Origin: Tenacibaculum discolor
GTDB lineage: Bacteria > Bacteroidota > Bacteroidia > Flavobacteriales > Flavobacteriaceae
Direction of reading: 5' to 3'
Length of the DNA stretch: 64,000 nt
Assembly: GCF_003664185.1 (NCBI RefSeq)
Contig: NZ_RCCS01000007.1
Coordinates: 124,001-188,000, forward strand
Positions within the stretch are counted from its first letter, which is position 1; each line of letters opens with the position of its first letter. Both the position numbers and the translations under genes were made by a program. Positions 1 to 8,418 of the stretch are shown one piece after another. The notes beneath the pieces are model-generated. The model did no database searches. It had not been told where the DNA came from and saw nothing but the letters and a program-made list of their open reading frames with translations.

Positions 1-48
1 ACTAATGCTAATACATAATCCAATAAATAATAATCCTATTTTTTTCAT
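1..48 (-). CDS. Start of a secreted protein, probably LolA (partial)
   Basis: The window edge cuts this gene after 16 codons. An ATG at 48-46 (minus strand) opens a frame reading MKKIGLLFIGLCISIS, a basic start followed by a hydrophobic stretch as in a signal peptide. It lies about 40 bases downstream of ftsK on the same strand. In Flavobacteriaceae the gene after ftsK is usually the periplasmic lipoprotein carrier lolA. The LolA identity therefore rests on gene order, not on sequence seen here. Confidence 0.45.
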   Translation of the reverse strand, partial: MKKIGLLFIGLCISIS

Positions 49-87
49 CGTCTTTCTTATTTCCACTTTCGGAATAGTTTATAATTA

Positions 88-2556
88 TTAATTCTTTTCA
101 CTCTCTAATAATTGCTCTAAGGCAATTAAATCAGGTACAAGTACTTGTCGTGCTTTACTACCTTCAAAAGGACCTACAATACCCGCGGCTTCTAATTGAT
201 CTATCAATCTACCAGCACGGTTGTAGCCTAACTTTAATTTACGTTGCAATAACGATGCCGAACCTTGTTGTGCGGTAACAATAACTTCAGCTGCTTCTTT
301 AAACAGTTTATCTCTGTCTGCGATATCAACATCAAGATTTGTGCCACCTTCTTCACCAACATATTCTGGAAGTAAATAAGCTTCTGGATATGCACGTTGA
401 GAGCCAATAAAATCAGTAATTTTTTCTACTTCAGGTGTGTCTACAAAAGCACACTGAATACGTATAATATCATTTCCTCCTGAATATAATAAATCACCTC
501 GACCAATTAATTGGTCTGCTCCAGGAGCATCTAAAATAGTTCTAGAGTCAATTTTTGAAGTTACTCTAAAAGCAATTCTAGAAGGGAAATTTGCTTTAAT
601 AATCCCTGTAATTACATTTACAGAAGGACGTTGTGTTGCTACAATTAAATGGATACCAATTGCACGTGCTAATTGTGCTAAACGAGCAATAGGAGTTTCT
701 ACTTCTTTACCAGCGGTCATAATTAAATCAGCAAATTCATCTATTACTAATACAATATATGGTAAAAAGCGGTGTCCGTTTTCAGGATTTAGTTTACGAG
801 CTTTAAACTTAGCGTTATATTCTTTAATGTTACGAACCATGGCATTTTTAAGCAAGTCGTAACGGTTATCCATTTCAATACATAAAGAGTTTAAAGTATT
901 TACTACTTTAGTAGTATCTGTAATAATGGCTTCAGAATCATCTGGTAATTTTGCTAAGTAATGACGTTCTATTTTGTTGAATAATGTTAATTCTACTTTT
1001 TTTGGGTCAACCAATACAAATTTTACTTCAGCAGGGTGCTTTTTGTATAGAAGTGATGTTAAAATAGCATTCAATCCTACCGACTTACCTTGTCCAGTAG
1101 CACCTGCCATTAATAAGTGAGGCATTTTGGCTAAATCGATAACAAAGGTTTCATTTGAAATAGTTTTACCTAAAGCAATAGGAAGTTGCATTGGAGACTC
1201 TTGGAATTTCTTTGAAGAAATTACCGAATGCATAGAAACAATAGTTGCTTTTTTATTAGGTACTTCAATACCAATGGTTCCTTTTCCAGGAATAGGAGCG
1301 ATGATACGAATTCCTAAAGCTGATAGCGATAGAGCAATATCGTCTTCTAAGTTTTTAATTTTTGAAATACGTACTCCAGCTTCAGGGACAATTTCATATA
1401 AGGTAATAGTTGGCCCTACAGTAGCTTTTATTTGTGCAATACCTATTTTGTAGTTTTTTAAAGTTTCTACAATTTGATTTTTCTTTGCTTCAAGCTCAGT
1501 TGGGTCAACAGAAATACTTTCGTTGTATTCTTTTAATAAGTTAAAGGTTGGGAATTTGAAGTTTCCTAATTCTAATGTAGGGTCAAATTCACCAAAATCT
1601 TTTATTAATTGATCGGATAAGTTTTCGGTAACGCTTTTTTCTTCTGCAATTTTTTCAATAGCAACTTCTACTTCTTTTTTACTGTCTTCTGATATATTTG
1701 TTATAGGCTCACTGTTTTGGGAGATGTCTAAAGAAATTTCTTTTTTCTTTTCATTATCATTAGTTTCATCAACACCAGAATAGTTAGAAATAGTTGGTTG
1801 TAAATTTTCTAGAGATAATTCAAAATCTGATTTATCTTTTTTAGCTTCTTCAGTTTTAGGAACTTCAGAATTGGTGTTAACATCAGTATCGTTTACAATA
1901 GTAGAGTTGTCTCTGTTAACTTTTGGAGTATCTTTTATAGCATTAGCTTTTTTCTCTTTATTAACTTTTACTTTTTCGCTAATTGCTTCAGGAGTAATAC
2001 TAAATCGGATGATTAAATAAGCTACTAAAAAGAAAATGAGTAAAATTGCTAGCCCTGTTTTACCTAAGAAAGTTTGTAGGTATTCATTTAATTCAAAACC
2101 AATAACGCCTGATAAAAGGGCATACTTTTTTTCAACAAAACCAAGAGCTGTAGCAAACCAAAGCATAATTAAAATAGCCCAATTCCATGAGGTGATAATT
2201 CTTTTTAAATTGGTCTGTAGTAAAATTCTAGCACCAGTTAAAAATAATGTTAAAGGGATAATAAAAGCTCCTAAACCAAAACCTTTGTATACAAGGAAAT
2301 TACTTAGCTTAGCACCTATTTTTCCTAGTAAATTTTTAGTAGGGATAGTTCTATCTGTAAATTGACTTAGTGTGCTCTGGTCTTCTTGCCAAGAGAAGAA
2401 AAAAGAAATAAAAGCAACAGTTAAAAATATAGAAAACAATAATAGAAAAAAACCTAAAATAGTTTGGTTTTGCCTGTTTGAAAAAAAGGTTTTAATCTTT
2501 TTTATGATAGATATTTTTGGCTGTTTTTTTTGAACAGTTGTCTTCTTTTTTGCCAT
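88..2556 (-). CDS. ftsK: DNA translocase FtsK/SpoIIIE family
   Basis: 822 residues. FtsK is a septum-anchored, ATP-driven DNA pump that clears and resolves the chromosome terminus at division. Four hydrophobic segments lie at about residues 33-55, 88-112, 122-142 and 165-187. A low-complexity acidic/lysine linker follows to about 310, then the motor. Walker A is GATGQGKS at 485-492; Walker B is LVIDEFAD around 603-610. A C-terminal winged-helix gamma domain at about 760-815 should read the polarity sequences of the chromosome. The linker is short compared with E. coli FtsK, as is common in Bacteroidetes. It starts 27 bases after the dgkA stop and lies in a tpx-dgkA-ftsK-(lolA) series on one strand. 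Confidence 0.97.
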   Translation of the reverse strand: MAKKKTTVQKKQPKISIIKKIKTFFSNRQNQTILGFFLLLFSIFLTVAFISFFFSWQEDQSTLSQFTDRTIPTKNLLGKIGAKLSNFLVYKGFGLGAFIIPLTLFLTGARILLQTNLKRIITSWNWAILIMLWFATALGFVEKKYALLSGVIGFELNEYLQTFLGKTGLAILLIFFLVAYLIIRFSITPEAISEKVKVNKEKKANAIKDTPKVNRDNSTIVNDTDVNTNSEVPKTEEAKKDKSDFELSLENLQPTISNYSGVDETNDNEKKKEISLDISQNSEPITNISEDSKKEVEVAIEKIAEEKSVTENLSDQLIKDFGEFDPTLELGNFKFPTFNLLKEYNESISVDPTELEAKKNQIVETLKNYKIGIAQIKATVGPTITLYEIVPEAGVRISKIKNLEDDIALSLSALGIRIIAPIPGKGTIGIEVPNKKATIVSMHSVISSKKFQESPMQLPIALGKTISNETFVIDLAKMPHLLMAGATGQGKSVGLNAILTSLLYKKHPAEVKFVLVDPKKVELTLFNKIERHYLAKLPDDSEAIITDTTKVVNTLNSLCIEMDNRYDLLKNAMVRNIKEYNAKFKARKLNPENGHRFLPYIVLVIDEFADLIMTAGKEVETPIARLAQLARAIGIHLIVATQRPSVNVITGIIKANFPSRIAFRVTSKIDSRTILDAPGADQLIGRGDLLYSGGNDIIRIQCAFVDTPEVEKITDFIGSQRAYPEAYLLPEYVGEEGGTNLDVDIADRDKLFKEAAEVIVTAQQGSASLLQRKLKLGYNRAGRLIDQLEAAGIVGPFEGSKARQVLVPDLIALEQLLESEKN

Positions 2557-2583
2557 GTATTTTTGTTAGAAATAAATTGAACG

Positions 2584-2964
2584 CTACAATATAGCTATTA
2601 TTTTAGGAAGGTAAATTATCCCAGCAATAATTAGTGATATAAAGGCCGCAAACGCAGGAGCACCAGCAGCAATATCTTTTATAAAGCCTATTTTTTTATG
2701 ATAATCTGGATGTATAAAGTCAGCTACTTTTTCAATAGCTGTGTTTAAGGCTTCTGCTACTAAAATAATACCAATAGCCAAAGTTTGAATCATCCATTCT
2801 GTTGCAGATATATTAAAGTAAAATCCGAAGATAGTAGCAATTAAAGCAAATGTAAGTTGAGCTTTTATGCTATCTTCTGTAGTTATTAATAACCACATTC
2901 CTTTTACTGCAAATTTAATACTACGTATGCGTCCTTTTAAAAAGCCGTCATTTGGGTTTTTCAT
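2584..2964 (-). CDS. dgkA: Diacylglycerol kinase family membrane protein
   Basis: 126 residues, the usual length for the small integral-membrane DagK family (PF01219). Three membrane helices are visible at about residues 36-52, 56-75 and 98-122. The conserved family motif is present as EALNTAIEKVADF, which holds the catalytic glutamate and the Asn/Glu metal ligands. Members phosphorylate diacylglycerol or, in many Gram-positive bacteria, undecaprenol; the lipid used here cannot be told from sequence. It sits 6 bases after the tpx stop, so the two are probably cotranscribed. Confidence 0.92.
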   Translation of the reverse strand: MKNPNDGFLKGRIRSIKFAVKGMWLLITTEDSIKAQLTFALIATIFGFYFNISATEWMIQTLAIGIILVAEALNTAIEKVADFIHPDYHKKIGFIKDIAAGAPAFAAFISLIIAGIIYLPKIIAIL

Positions 2965-2970
2965 ATGCTT

Positions 2971-3468
2971 TTAAAGAGCTTTTAATGCAGCTTCATAGTT
3001 AGGTTCATCTACAGTTTCGTTTACTTGTTCTGTATAGGTTACATTACCATTTTCATCAATGATAACAATAGAACGAGAGTGTAAGCCTGCTAAAGGCCCT
3101 GTAACAATTTCTAAACCATAGTCTTTACCAAATCGACCCGCAGCAAAATCAGATAGCATTACTACATTTTCAATGCCTTCAGCACCACAAAAACGACCTT
3201 GAGCAAAAGGTAAGTCTCTAGAAATACATAAAACTTTTGTGTTTTCTAAGTTGGCGGCCTTTTTGTTGAATTCTCTAACAGATGTAGCACAAGTACCTGT
3301 GTCGACACTTGGAAAAATATTTAAAATTAATTTAGAACCACTAAAGTCACCTAAATTCTTAACAGATAAATCAGTTGCAACTAACGAAAAATCAATTGCT
3401 TTAGTTCCAGTTTCAGGTAAGTTACCTATTGTTTCTATTGTGTTACCTTTTAGAGTTATTGAAGCCAT
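2971..3468 (-). CDS. tpx: Thiol peroxidase (Tpx, atypical 2-Cys peroxiredoxin)
   Basis: 165 residues, full length. Tpx reduces alkyl hydroperoxides and H2O2 with electrons from thioredoxin. The peroxidatic cysteine is C60 in PSVDTGTC and the resolving cysteine is C94 in GRFC. These match the C61/C95 pair of E. coli Tpx, as does the flanking SRDLPFAQ segment. A perfect -7 box (TATTTTTG on the minus strand) lies 23-30 bases upstream of the start. It is the first gene of the tpx-dgkA-ftsK run. Confidence 0.96.
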   Translation of the reverse strand: MASITLKGNTIETIGNLPETGTKAIDFSLVATDLSVKNLGDFSGSKLILNIFPSVDTGTCATSVREFNKKAANLENTKVLCISRDLPFAQGRFCGAEGIENVVMLSDFAAGRFGKDYGLEIVTGPLAGLHSRSIVIIDENGNVTYTEQVNETVDEPNYEAALKAL

Positions 3469-3490
3469 TTTATATGTGTTTTAGGAAAAT

Positions 3491-3498
3491 CAAAAATA
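3491..3498 (-). promoter_or_regulatory. -7 box of the tpx promoter
   Basis: The minus strand reads TATTTTTG, a perfect match to the Bacteroidetes sigma-A -7 element TAnnTTTG, 23 bases before the tpx start codon. No clear TTG -33 element is seen at the expected spacing, so the call rests on the -7 box alone. Confidence 0.5.
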
Positions 3499-3627
3499 AG
3501 AATAATTAAATAACTTATAAGGATATTCTAAGTTTTCCTTAGGATTTTAATTTCTTATAAAACCAAGAGATAATCTTTTTCGTAGGTATGATTAAATAGA
3601 AATATATTAATTTAAAAATCATTATTT

Positions 3628-4191
3628 ATGAAAACCTTAAACTTTTTAAAAGTAACCGTTTTAGCAGTCGCTTTATTTACCAGCTATAGTATTACGGCAC
3701 AAGAGGAAACAAAAATGGTTGGAGGTGCAGAAATGGATCCATCAAAAAATATTGTACAAAATGCCATAAACTCTAAAGACCATACAACATTGGTAGCTGC
3801 TGTAAAAGCAGCAAACTTAGTAGATGTTTTATCAAGTAAAGGACCTTTTACAGTTTTTGCTCCTGTAAATAAGGCTTTTGATAAGCTTCCAGAAGGAGTA
3901 GTTAAATCGTTATTGAAACCAGAAAATAAAATGAAATTACAGGCCATTTTGAAGTGCCATATTGTTGCTGGTAAATGGAGAGCAAACGAACTAGTGAAAT
4001 TAATAAAAGATAAAGGAGGTAAGGTTTCTATAGAAACTGTTAATGGTGGTAAAATCACTGTATGGATGAAAGGGGAAAATGTTTATATATCAGATGCAAA
4101 TGGAGGTAAGGCAAAGGTTACTATTGCAGATGTAAATCAATCTAATGGAGTAATTCATGTAATTAATAGTGTTTTATTACCTAAATCGTAA
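3628..4191 (+). CDS. Secreted fasciclin (FAS1) domain protein
   Basis: 187 residues. A signal peptide (about residues 1-24, ending SITAQ) precedes a short linker and a single FAS1 domain at about 38-186. The FAS1 H1 and H2 motifs are visible as GPFTVFAPVNKAF and NGVIHVINSVLLP. FAS1 domains are extracellular adhesion or polymer-binding modules; the ligand here is unknown. The gene stands alone on the plus strand between divergent tpx and the MATE gene, and is followed by a hairpin terminator. Confidence 0.93.
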   Translation: MKTLNFLKVTVLAVALFTSYSITAQEETKMVGGAEMDPSKNIVQNAINSKDHTTLVAAVKAANLVDVLSSKGPFTVFAPVNKAFDKLPEGVVKSLLKPENKMKLQAILKCHIVAGKWRANELVKLIKDKGGKVSIETVNGGKITVWMKGENVYISDANGGKAKVTIADVNQSNGVIHVINSVLLPKS

Positions 4192-4225
4192 GCACAAGAA
4201 TAAAGTGTAATTATTTTGATGTTAT

Positions 4226-4256
4226 AAAAGCCGCTTTTTTAAGCGGTTTTTATTTT
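4226..4256 (+). terminator. Terminator after the fasciclin gene
   Basis: CCGCTT / AAGCGG stem with a four-T loop, extended by A/T pairs and followed by a T-rich tail. It lies 35 bases after the stop codon. Confidence 0.8.
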
Positions 4257-4289
4257 GTTATAACCCTGCATTATTTTAGATAACAGTTG

Positions 4290-4297
4290 TATTTTTG
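4290..4297 (+). promoter_or_regulatory. -7 box of the MATE transporter promoter
   Basis: TATTTTTG matches TAnnTTTG exactly. It overlaps the first in-frame TTG (4295), which argues that the real start codon is the next in-frame TTG at 4319. No convincing -33 TTG is seen at normal spacing. Confidence 0.55.
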
Positions 4298-4318
4298 CAA
4301 GCTGAAAAGAGTACTAAA

Positions 4319-5707
4319 TTGAACATTAAGCAATATACATCAGAATTTAAATATAACTTAAAACTTGCAGCTCCTGTAATGTTAGGTATGTTGGGGCATA
4401 CTTTTGTGAGTTTTATAGATAATATAATGGTAGGACAATTAGGAACTGCTGAATTAGCTGCGGTTTCATTGGGTAATAGCTTTATGTTTATTGCGATGTC
4501 GTTAGGTATTGGTTTTTCTACAGCAATAACACCCTTGGTTGCTGAGGCTGATTCGTCTAACAATTTTACACAGGCAAAGTCCGCATTTAAACATGGACTT
4601 TTCTTATGTACTATGATGGGAATTATGTTGTTTTTAGTGGTGTTTTTTTCTAAGCCATTAATGTATTTAATGAAACAACCTATAGAAGTGGTTGAGTTGG
4701 CGATTCCATACTTAGATTTGGTAGCTTTTTCGTTAATTCCTATGATTATTTTTCAGGCATTTAAACAGTTTAGTGATGGAATGTCAATGACTCGCTACCC
4801 TATGTATGCAACATTGATTGCTAATGTGTTGAATGTATTGTTGAATTACTTACTCATTTATGGGAAGTTTGGTTTTCCTCAATTAGGTATTGTGGGAGCT
4901 GCATACGGAACTTTACTGTCAAGGTTTGTAATGGTAGTATATTTATGGTGGTTGTTAAGTAAAAAAGAACGTTCAAAACGTTTGGTTACGAACATCAAAA
5001 TCTTTGTGTTAGATACTTTAATGATTCGAAAAATCATCAATTTAGGAACGCCAAGTGCTATGCAAATGTTTTTTGAAGTAGCCATTTTCACGGCAGCAAT
5101 TTGGTTAAGTGGATTGTTAGGGAAAAATCCGCAGGCAGCGAACCAAATAGCATTGAATTTATCTTCTATGACATTTATGGTAGCGACAGGATTAAGTGTT
5201 GCTTCTATGATTAGAGTAGGAAATCAAAAAGGATTAAAAAATTATAAAGAATTACGAAGAATAGCATTTTCAATATTTTTCTTAGGAACTATACTGGCAG
5301 TTATATTTGCTACTTTTTTCTTTGTTTTTCATAAATCATTACCAAATTTATATGTTGATTTAAGCGATGCTGAAAATTATGCAGATAATATGGAGGTAAT
5401 TACTATAGCAGCAAATTTGTTAATTGCAGCTGCAATTTTTCAAATTAGTGATAGTATACAGGTTGTAATGTTAGGGGCTTTACGTGGTTTACAAGATGTA
5501 AAAATGCCTACATTAATTACTTTTATATCGTATTGGGTAGTAGGTTTTCCTATTAGTTTTTTCTTCGGTTCAGAAGAAATGTATGGAAGCTTTGGTATTT
5601 GGCTAGGTTTACTAGCAGGATTAACCACAGCATCAATTTTACTGTTTATACGATTTAACAAATTAACTATTGAACTTATTAAAACAAAACACCATGAACT
5701 TACCTAA
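4319..5707 (+). CDS. MATE family multidrug/toxin exporter
   Basis: About 462 residues with twelve predicted membrane helices in two homologous halves, the normal MATE layout. The N-terminal half contains the family-typical segment PVMLGMLGHTFVSFIDNIMVG. MATE proteins expel cationic drugs or metabolites using Na+ or H+ gradients; the substrate is unknown. No ATG is available. The open frame reaches up to a TTG at 4295, but that codon is part of the probable -7 box, so the TTG at 4319 (protein start MNIKQYTSEF) is preferred; a GAAAAGAG tract precedes it. The 3' end overlaps the next small gene by 14 bases. Confidence 0.93.
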   Translation: MNIKQYTSEFKYNLKLAAPVMLGMLGHTFVSFIDNIMVGQLGTAELAAVSLGNSFMFIAMSLGIGFSTAITPLVAEADSSNNFTQAKSAFKHGLFLCTMMGIMLFLVVFFSKPLMYLMKQPIEVVELAIPYLDLVAFSLIPMIIFQAFKQFSDGMSMTRYPMYATLIANVLNVLLNYLLIYGKFGFPQLGIVGAAYGTLLSRFVMVVYLWWLLSKKERSKRLVTNIKIFVLDTLMIRKIINLGTPSAMQMFFEVAIFTAAIWLSGLLGKNPQAANQIALNLSSMTFMVATGLSVASMIRVGNQKGLKNYKELRRIAFSIFFLGTILAVIFATFFFVFHKSLPNLYVDLSDAENYADNMEVITIAANLLIAAAIFQISDSIQVVMLGALRGLQDVKMPTLITFISYWVVGFPISFFFGSEEMYGSFGIWLGLLAGLTTASILLFIRFNKLTIELIKTKHHELT

Positions 5708-5918
5708 ATTTTTATTAGCAGATAATAGCGAACACCCAGAAGATATTTTTGTTTTACATACTGAGTATCCTCGTTTTTTAATCAATTTAAAAGATGATGA
5801 AATTGAGTGGTTTGAAGACTTGTCTAACGAAAACGAACAAGACTTAGCTAATGAGTTAGAAGGGTTAATTGAAGCAGCAGGATTATTTTATGATGCTGAA
5901 ATGGAAGGATTAGAATAA
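5694..5918 (+). CDS. Small acidic conserved hypothetical protein
   Basis: 74 residues starting at ATG 5694 (MNLPKFLLAD); the frame is open further upstream but that part lies inside the MATE gene. The protein is very acidic, with many Asp and Glu residues in the C-terminal half, and has no signal peptide or membrane segment. Small proteins with this kind of start are common in Flavobacteriaceae but I cannot name a function. The 14-base overlap with the MATE gene suggests translational coupling. Confidence 0.75.
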   Translation: MNLPKFLLADNSEHPEDIFVLHTEYPRFLINLKDDEIEWFEDLSNENEQDLANELEGLIEAAGLFYDAEMEGLE

Positions 5919-5921
5919 GAA

Positions 5922-6433
5922 CTAATCTTCTAAATAATCAATAGGGTTTAGGTAAAACATTTTTTTCCATCCTTGTTTGTCTGAATCAATCTTCCACACA
6001 TAAGGTATTAGAGTAAATATAGAGTAGTGTAAATGTGGAGCTTTTCCAGCGGCATTTCCACTCGTACCAACAGTTCCAATTACCGAATTATTATTTACAA
6101 AAGTTAAAGAAGTTGTTTTTACCTCTTCTAAATGTGCATAGTAGTGTAATCTCCATTTTGGACCTAATATAACAACAATATTTCCGCCCATACTTATTTT
6201 TCCAGAAAATAGAACTAGTCCATAGGTTGATGAGGTTATTTTAGTATTTTTTTAGCAAAAATATCAACCCCTTTATGGGTAACTGATTTTCCCCAAGGAT
6301 AATACCAAAATGATTTTGGGTTATAATCAGATTTGGTAGCTCCATTAACAGGCTTTTTAAAGTTTTGAGGAATTAAAAAGCCTGTTAATAGAATTATTAA
6401 AAGAATAAGTAGTTTCTTTTTTATTTTAAACAT
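5922..6433 (-). pseudogene. M23 (LytM-type) peptidase, split by a frameshift
   Basis: Two minus-strand frames together make one secreted M23 peptidase of about 170 residues. The 5' part (6433-6236) holds a signal/anchor helix and the motif THKGVDIFAKK, with the first zinc-ligand region (HKGVD). The 3' part (frame open before 6191) holds GGNIVVILGPKW, HYYAHL and PHLHYSI, with the remaining ligands (HxH). The frame breaks at an A7 tract (T7 at 6247-6253 on the plus strand). One extra A, or a -1 slip, would restore a continuous reading: AKKNTKITSSTYGLVLFSG. Family members cut peptidoglycan cross-links in the periplasm. It could be a true pseudogene, a slippage-expressed gene or a homopolymer sequencing error. 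Confidence 0.85.
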
Positions 6434-6447
6434 GTTGTTTTATAGTT

Positions 6448-7050
6448 TTACCACCAAAGTTCTGTTTCTTCTTTACAAAGAATTAATTTGAAGTCTTCGT
6501 AATGATCTCCATTGCTTATTGTGTGTATCTCTATGTCCTATACCTAGTCTTAATTTGTGAACAAAACCAGTGTAAGAACCTACCCATAGAGTTTATTTAT
6601 CATCAGAAATAACAATACCACTTATGGTAGCTCCTAAAAAAATGCCTCCAAATACAATTTCCGTTTTGGTCAAAGGCTTTAATATACCCATCTTCATTTC
6701 TTAAGATATAGTAATCCTTAGTAGTTGTACCAACATAAACTCTCATTTCATCATCAATAACTTTAAAATTATCGGCTTCATCTACATAAGATTCAACCTC
6801 TATTCAATTTAAGTTGTTAGTATCTACGCCAATAATAATGCTCTTATAAAAATAGCAATAATTTGTAATAAGTTGTTTGTCGTCTTTAGGAAAAAAGGTA
6901 AAAATGAGGATAAGAAGACTGTGGACCTATTTTTCTAATTTGGTTTCCTTCGCTGTCCATTACTCGATGGTTAAAAGATTGATCGATAACTATAATATAT
7001 TAATTGTTATTTGATAAAGCAGCTTTTCCATAGCTATGTATGAATTCCAT
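6448..7050 (-). pseudogene. Decayed NHL-repeat (beta-propeller) protein
   Basis: Reading the minus strand from ATG 7050, fragments in shifting frames join into one protein. They include NHRVMDSEGNQIRKIG (a clear NHL-repeat signature), YVDEADNFKVIDDEM, EDGYIKAFDQNGNCIW, LWVGSYTGFVHKLRLGIG and a C-terminal EDFKLILCKEETELWW before a TAA at 6450-6448. Lesions include a TAA after SNNN, a frameshift near HF/TFFPKDD, a TGA where Trp is expected (LN-W-IEVE), a frameshift after CIWR, a TAA before TLWVGS and a further shift near the end. So many lesions mean a dead gene. It lies next to the broken M23 gene, so this whole patch is decaying. Confidence 0.8.
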
Positions 7051-7092
7051 TCTACATCTATTATGAAGTTTGATATGCTTTATCAAGTTGTT

Positions 7093-7449
7093 CTATTGGC
7101 TTACAAATTCCGAGAACTTTTTAGAGTCAGATACCCAAGTCCATTCTGATTTTCCAAAATTTCCAGAATCTTCAACAACCTTCATATGAGTTGCATCAAT
7201 TATTTCAATTACTATGGTTCCTTTTAATTTATCCTTACCAACAGGAATATCCGACCAAGACAAGGTAATTTTATTATCATTGATTTCTCCATGACCTACA
7301 TGACACCAGTTTTCTCCAAGATTATTTTCACTAGACTTATAATTCATTCCTAACCAATAAACTTTATTGCTGTTGACACTTATCCAAAATGGATTTTTAC
7401 CTGTAGATTCCCAATATCCAGATTTGATTGAAACCAATGTGTTATTCAT
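7093..7449 (-). CDS. Hypothetical protein, small, Trp-rich, beta-type
   Basis: 118 residues, not recognised. No signal peptide or membrane segment. It is rich in Trp and Gly, with short alternating hydrophobic stretches such as KLKGTIVIEIIDATHMKVVEDSG and a C-terminal WTWVSDSKKF. The pattern suggests an all-beta fold in which a stretch of predicted strands ends in a ligand-binding or lipocalin-like barrel, but this is inference. It lies 42 bases upstream (same strand) of the dead NHL gene, so it may be a surviving part of the same decayed locus. Confidence 0.6.
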   Translation of the reverse strand: MNNTLVSIKSGYWESTGKNPFWISVNSNKVYWLGMNYKSSENNLGENWCHVGHGEINDNKITLSWSDIPVGKDKLKGTIVIEIIDATHMKVVEDSGNFGKSEWTWVSDSKKFSEFVSQ

Positions 7450-7678
7450 ATTGTTTATGTTTTTACTTTTTCTGTTTGTCTATATAATAGGTTAAATTGT
7501 AAAATTAATAAGCTATATAATAGTTTTTTTACTTTCTAGTTTGAAGTGTATTTATTTGTCAAGCTATAGTCCTAATTGTTCCGTTTATTTCTTAAGACTT
7601 TTGTGAATTTCTATTTTGTTCATTTTTAAATGTTGTGTTTTAGTTTATTAATTGTTTAAAATTAGAGTGTTTTTCATA

Positions 7679-8416
7679 TCAATCAAGTGAATTTTTGTTT
7701 ATAAATTCTAAAAATTTAGGTTTGTAATGTTCAGATACAGTAATACGTTTGTCGTTAATAATTATTTGGCTACGCTCTATAATATTGATATTGTTTAATG
7801 CTACTATAAATGATCGATGCACACGCATGAACTGTGATTTTGGTAGCTCTTGTTCTAATGATTTTAAGCTCATTAGAGTAAGAATAGGCTTTGGCTGATT
7901 TTTTAACCAAATTTTGATATAATCTTTTAACCCTTCAAAATATAAAACATCCGATAATTTAATACGAAGTTGTTTGTATTCGGACTTAACAAATAGAAAT
8001 TCTTTTTCTTTAGATAATAATTTAGGATTTATTTTTTGATTCTTTACAAGCTCAAACCAATGTTGTGCCTTATTTGCAGCCGTTAAAAATTCGGCATAAT
8101 CAAAAGGCTTTAGTAAATAGTTTAATGCTTCTACTTTAAAACCTTCTATGGCATATTGGTCAAATGCTGTGGTAAAAATAACACGTGAATTTTTTGACAA
8201 CATTTTAGAAAATTCGATACCTGATAAATCGGGCATCTGTATGTCTAAAAACAACAAATCCACAGGTGTAGTTTTAATAAAGTCCATTGCTTCTAAGGCA
8301 TTACTACATTTAGCTTTGAGCTCTAGAAAAGGAGTTTTTTCTATATAGCTTTCTACTAAATTAAGAGCCATAGGTTCATCATCGACAGCAATGCAAGAAA
8401 TTTTCAGACTACTCAT
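7679..8416 (-). CDS. LytTR-family response regulator
   Basis: 245 residues. Receiver domain at 1-120 with the acidic pocket D12/D13, phospho-acceptor D58 in LLFLDIQMP and conserved Lys in LLKPF. LytTR DNA-binding domain at about 140-240, with FVKSEYKQLRIKLSDVLYFEG and the FMRVHRSFIVALNNI motif. It starts 2 bases after the histidine-kinase stop and is the last gene of the six-gene exporter operon, so it most likely controls that operon in response to its partner kinase. Confidence 0.95.
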   Translation of the reverse strand: MSSLKISCIAVDDEPMALNLVESYIEKTPFLELKAKCSNALEAMDFIKTTPVDLLFLDIQMPDLSGIEFSKMLSKNSRVIFTTAFDQYAIEGFKVEALNYLLKPFDYAEFLTAANKAQHWFELVKNQKINPKLLSKEKEFLFVKSEYKQLRIKLSDVLYFEGLKDYIKIWLKNQPKPILTLMSLKSLEQELPKSQFMRVHRSFIVALNNINIIERSQIIINDKRITVSEHYKPKFLEFINKNSLD

Positions 8417-8418
8417 AA

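Noticed and set aside
4295-4318. Earlier TTG start for the MATE protein
   Set aside because: The codon is part of a perfect -7 promoter box, so it would not be transcribed.
5670-5693. Longer start for the small acidic protein
   Set aside because: The extra codons lie inside the MATE gene; the ATG at 5694 gives a normal start.
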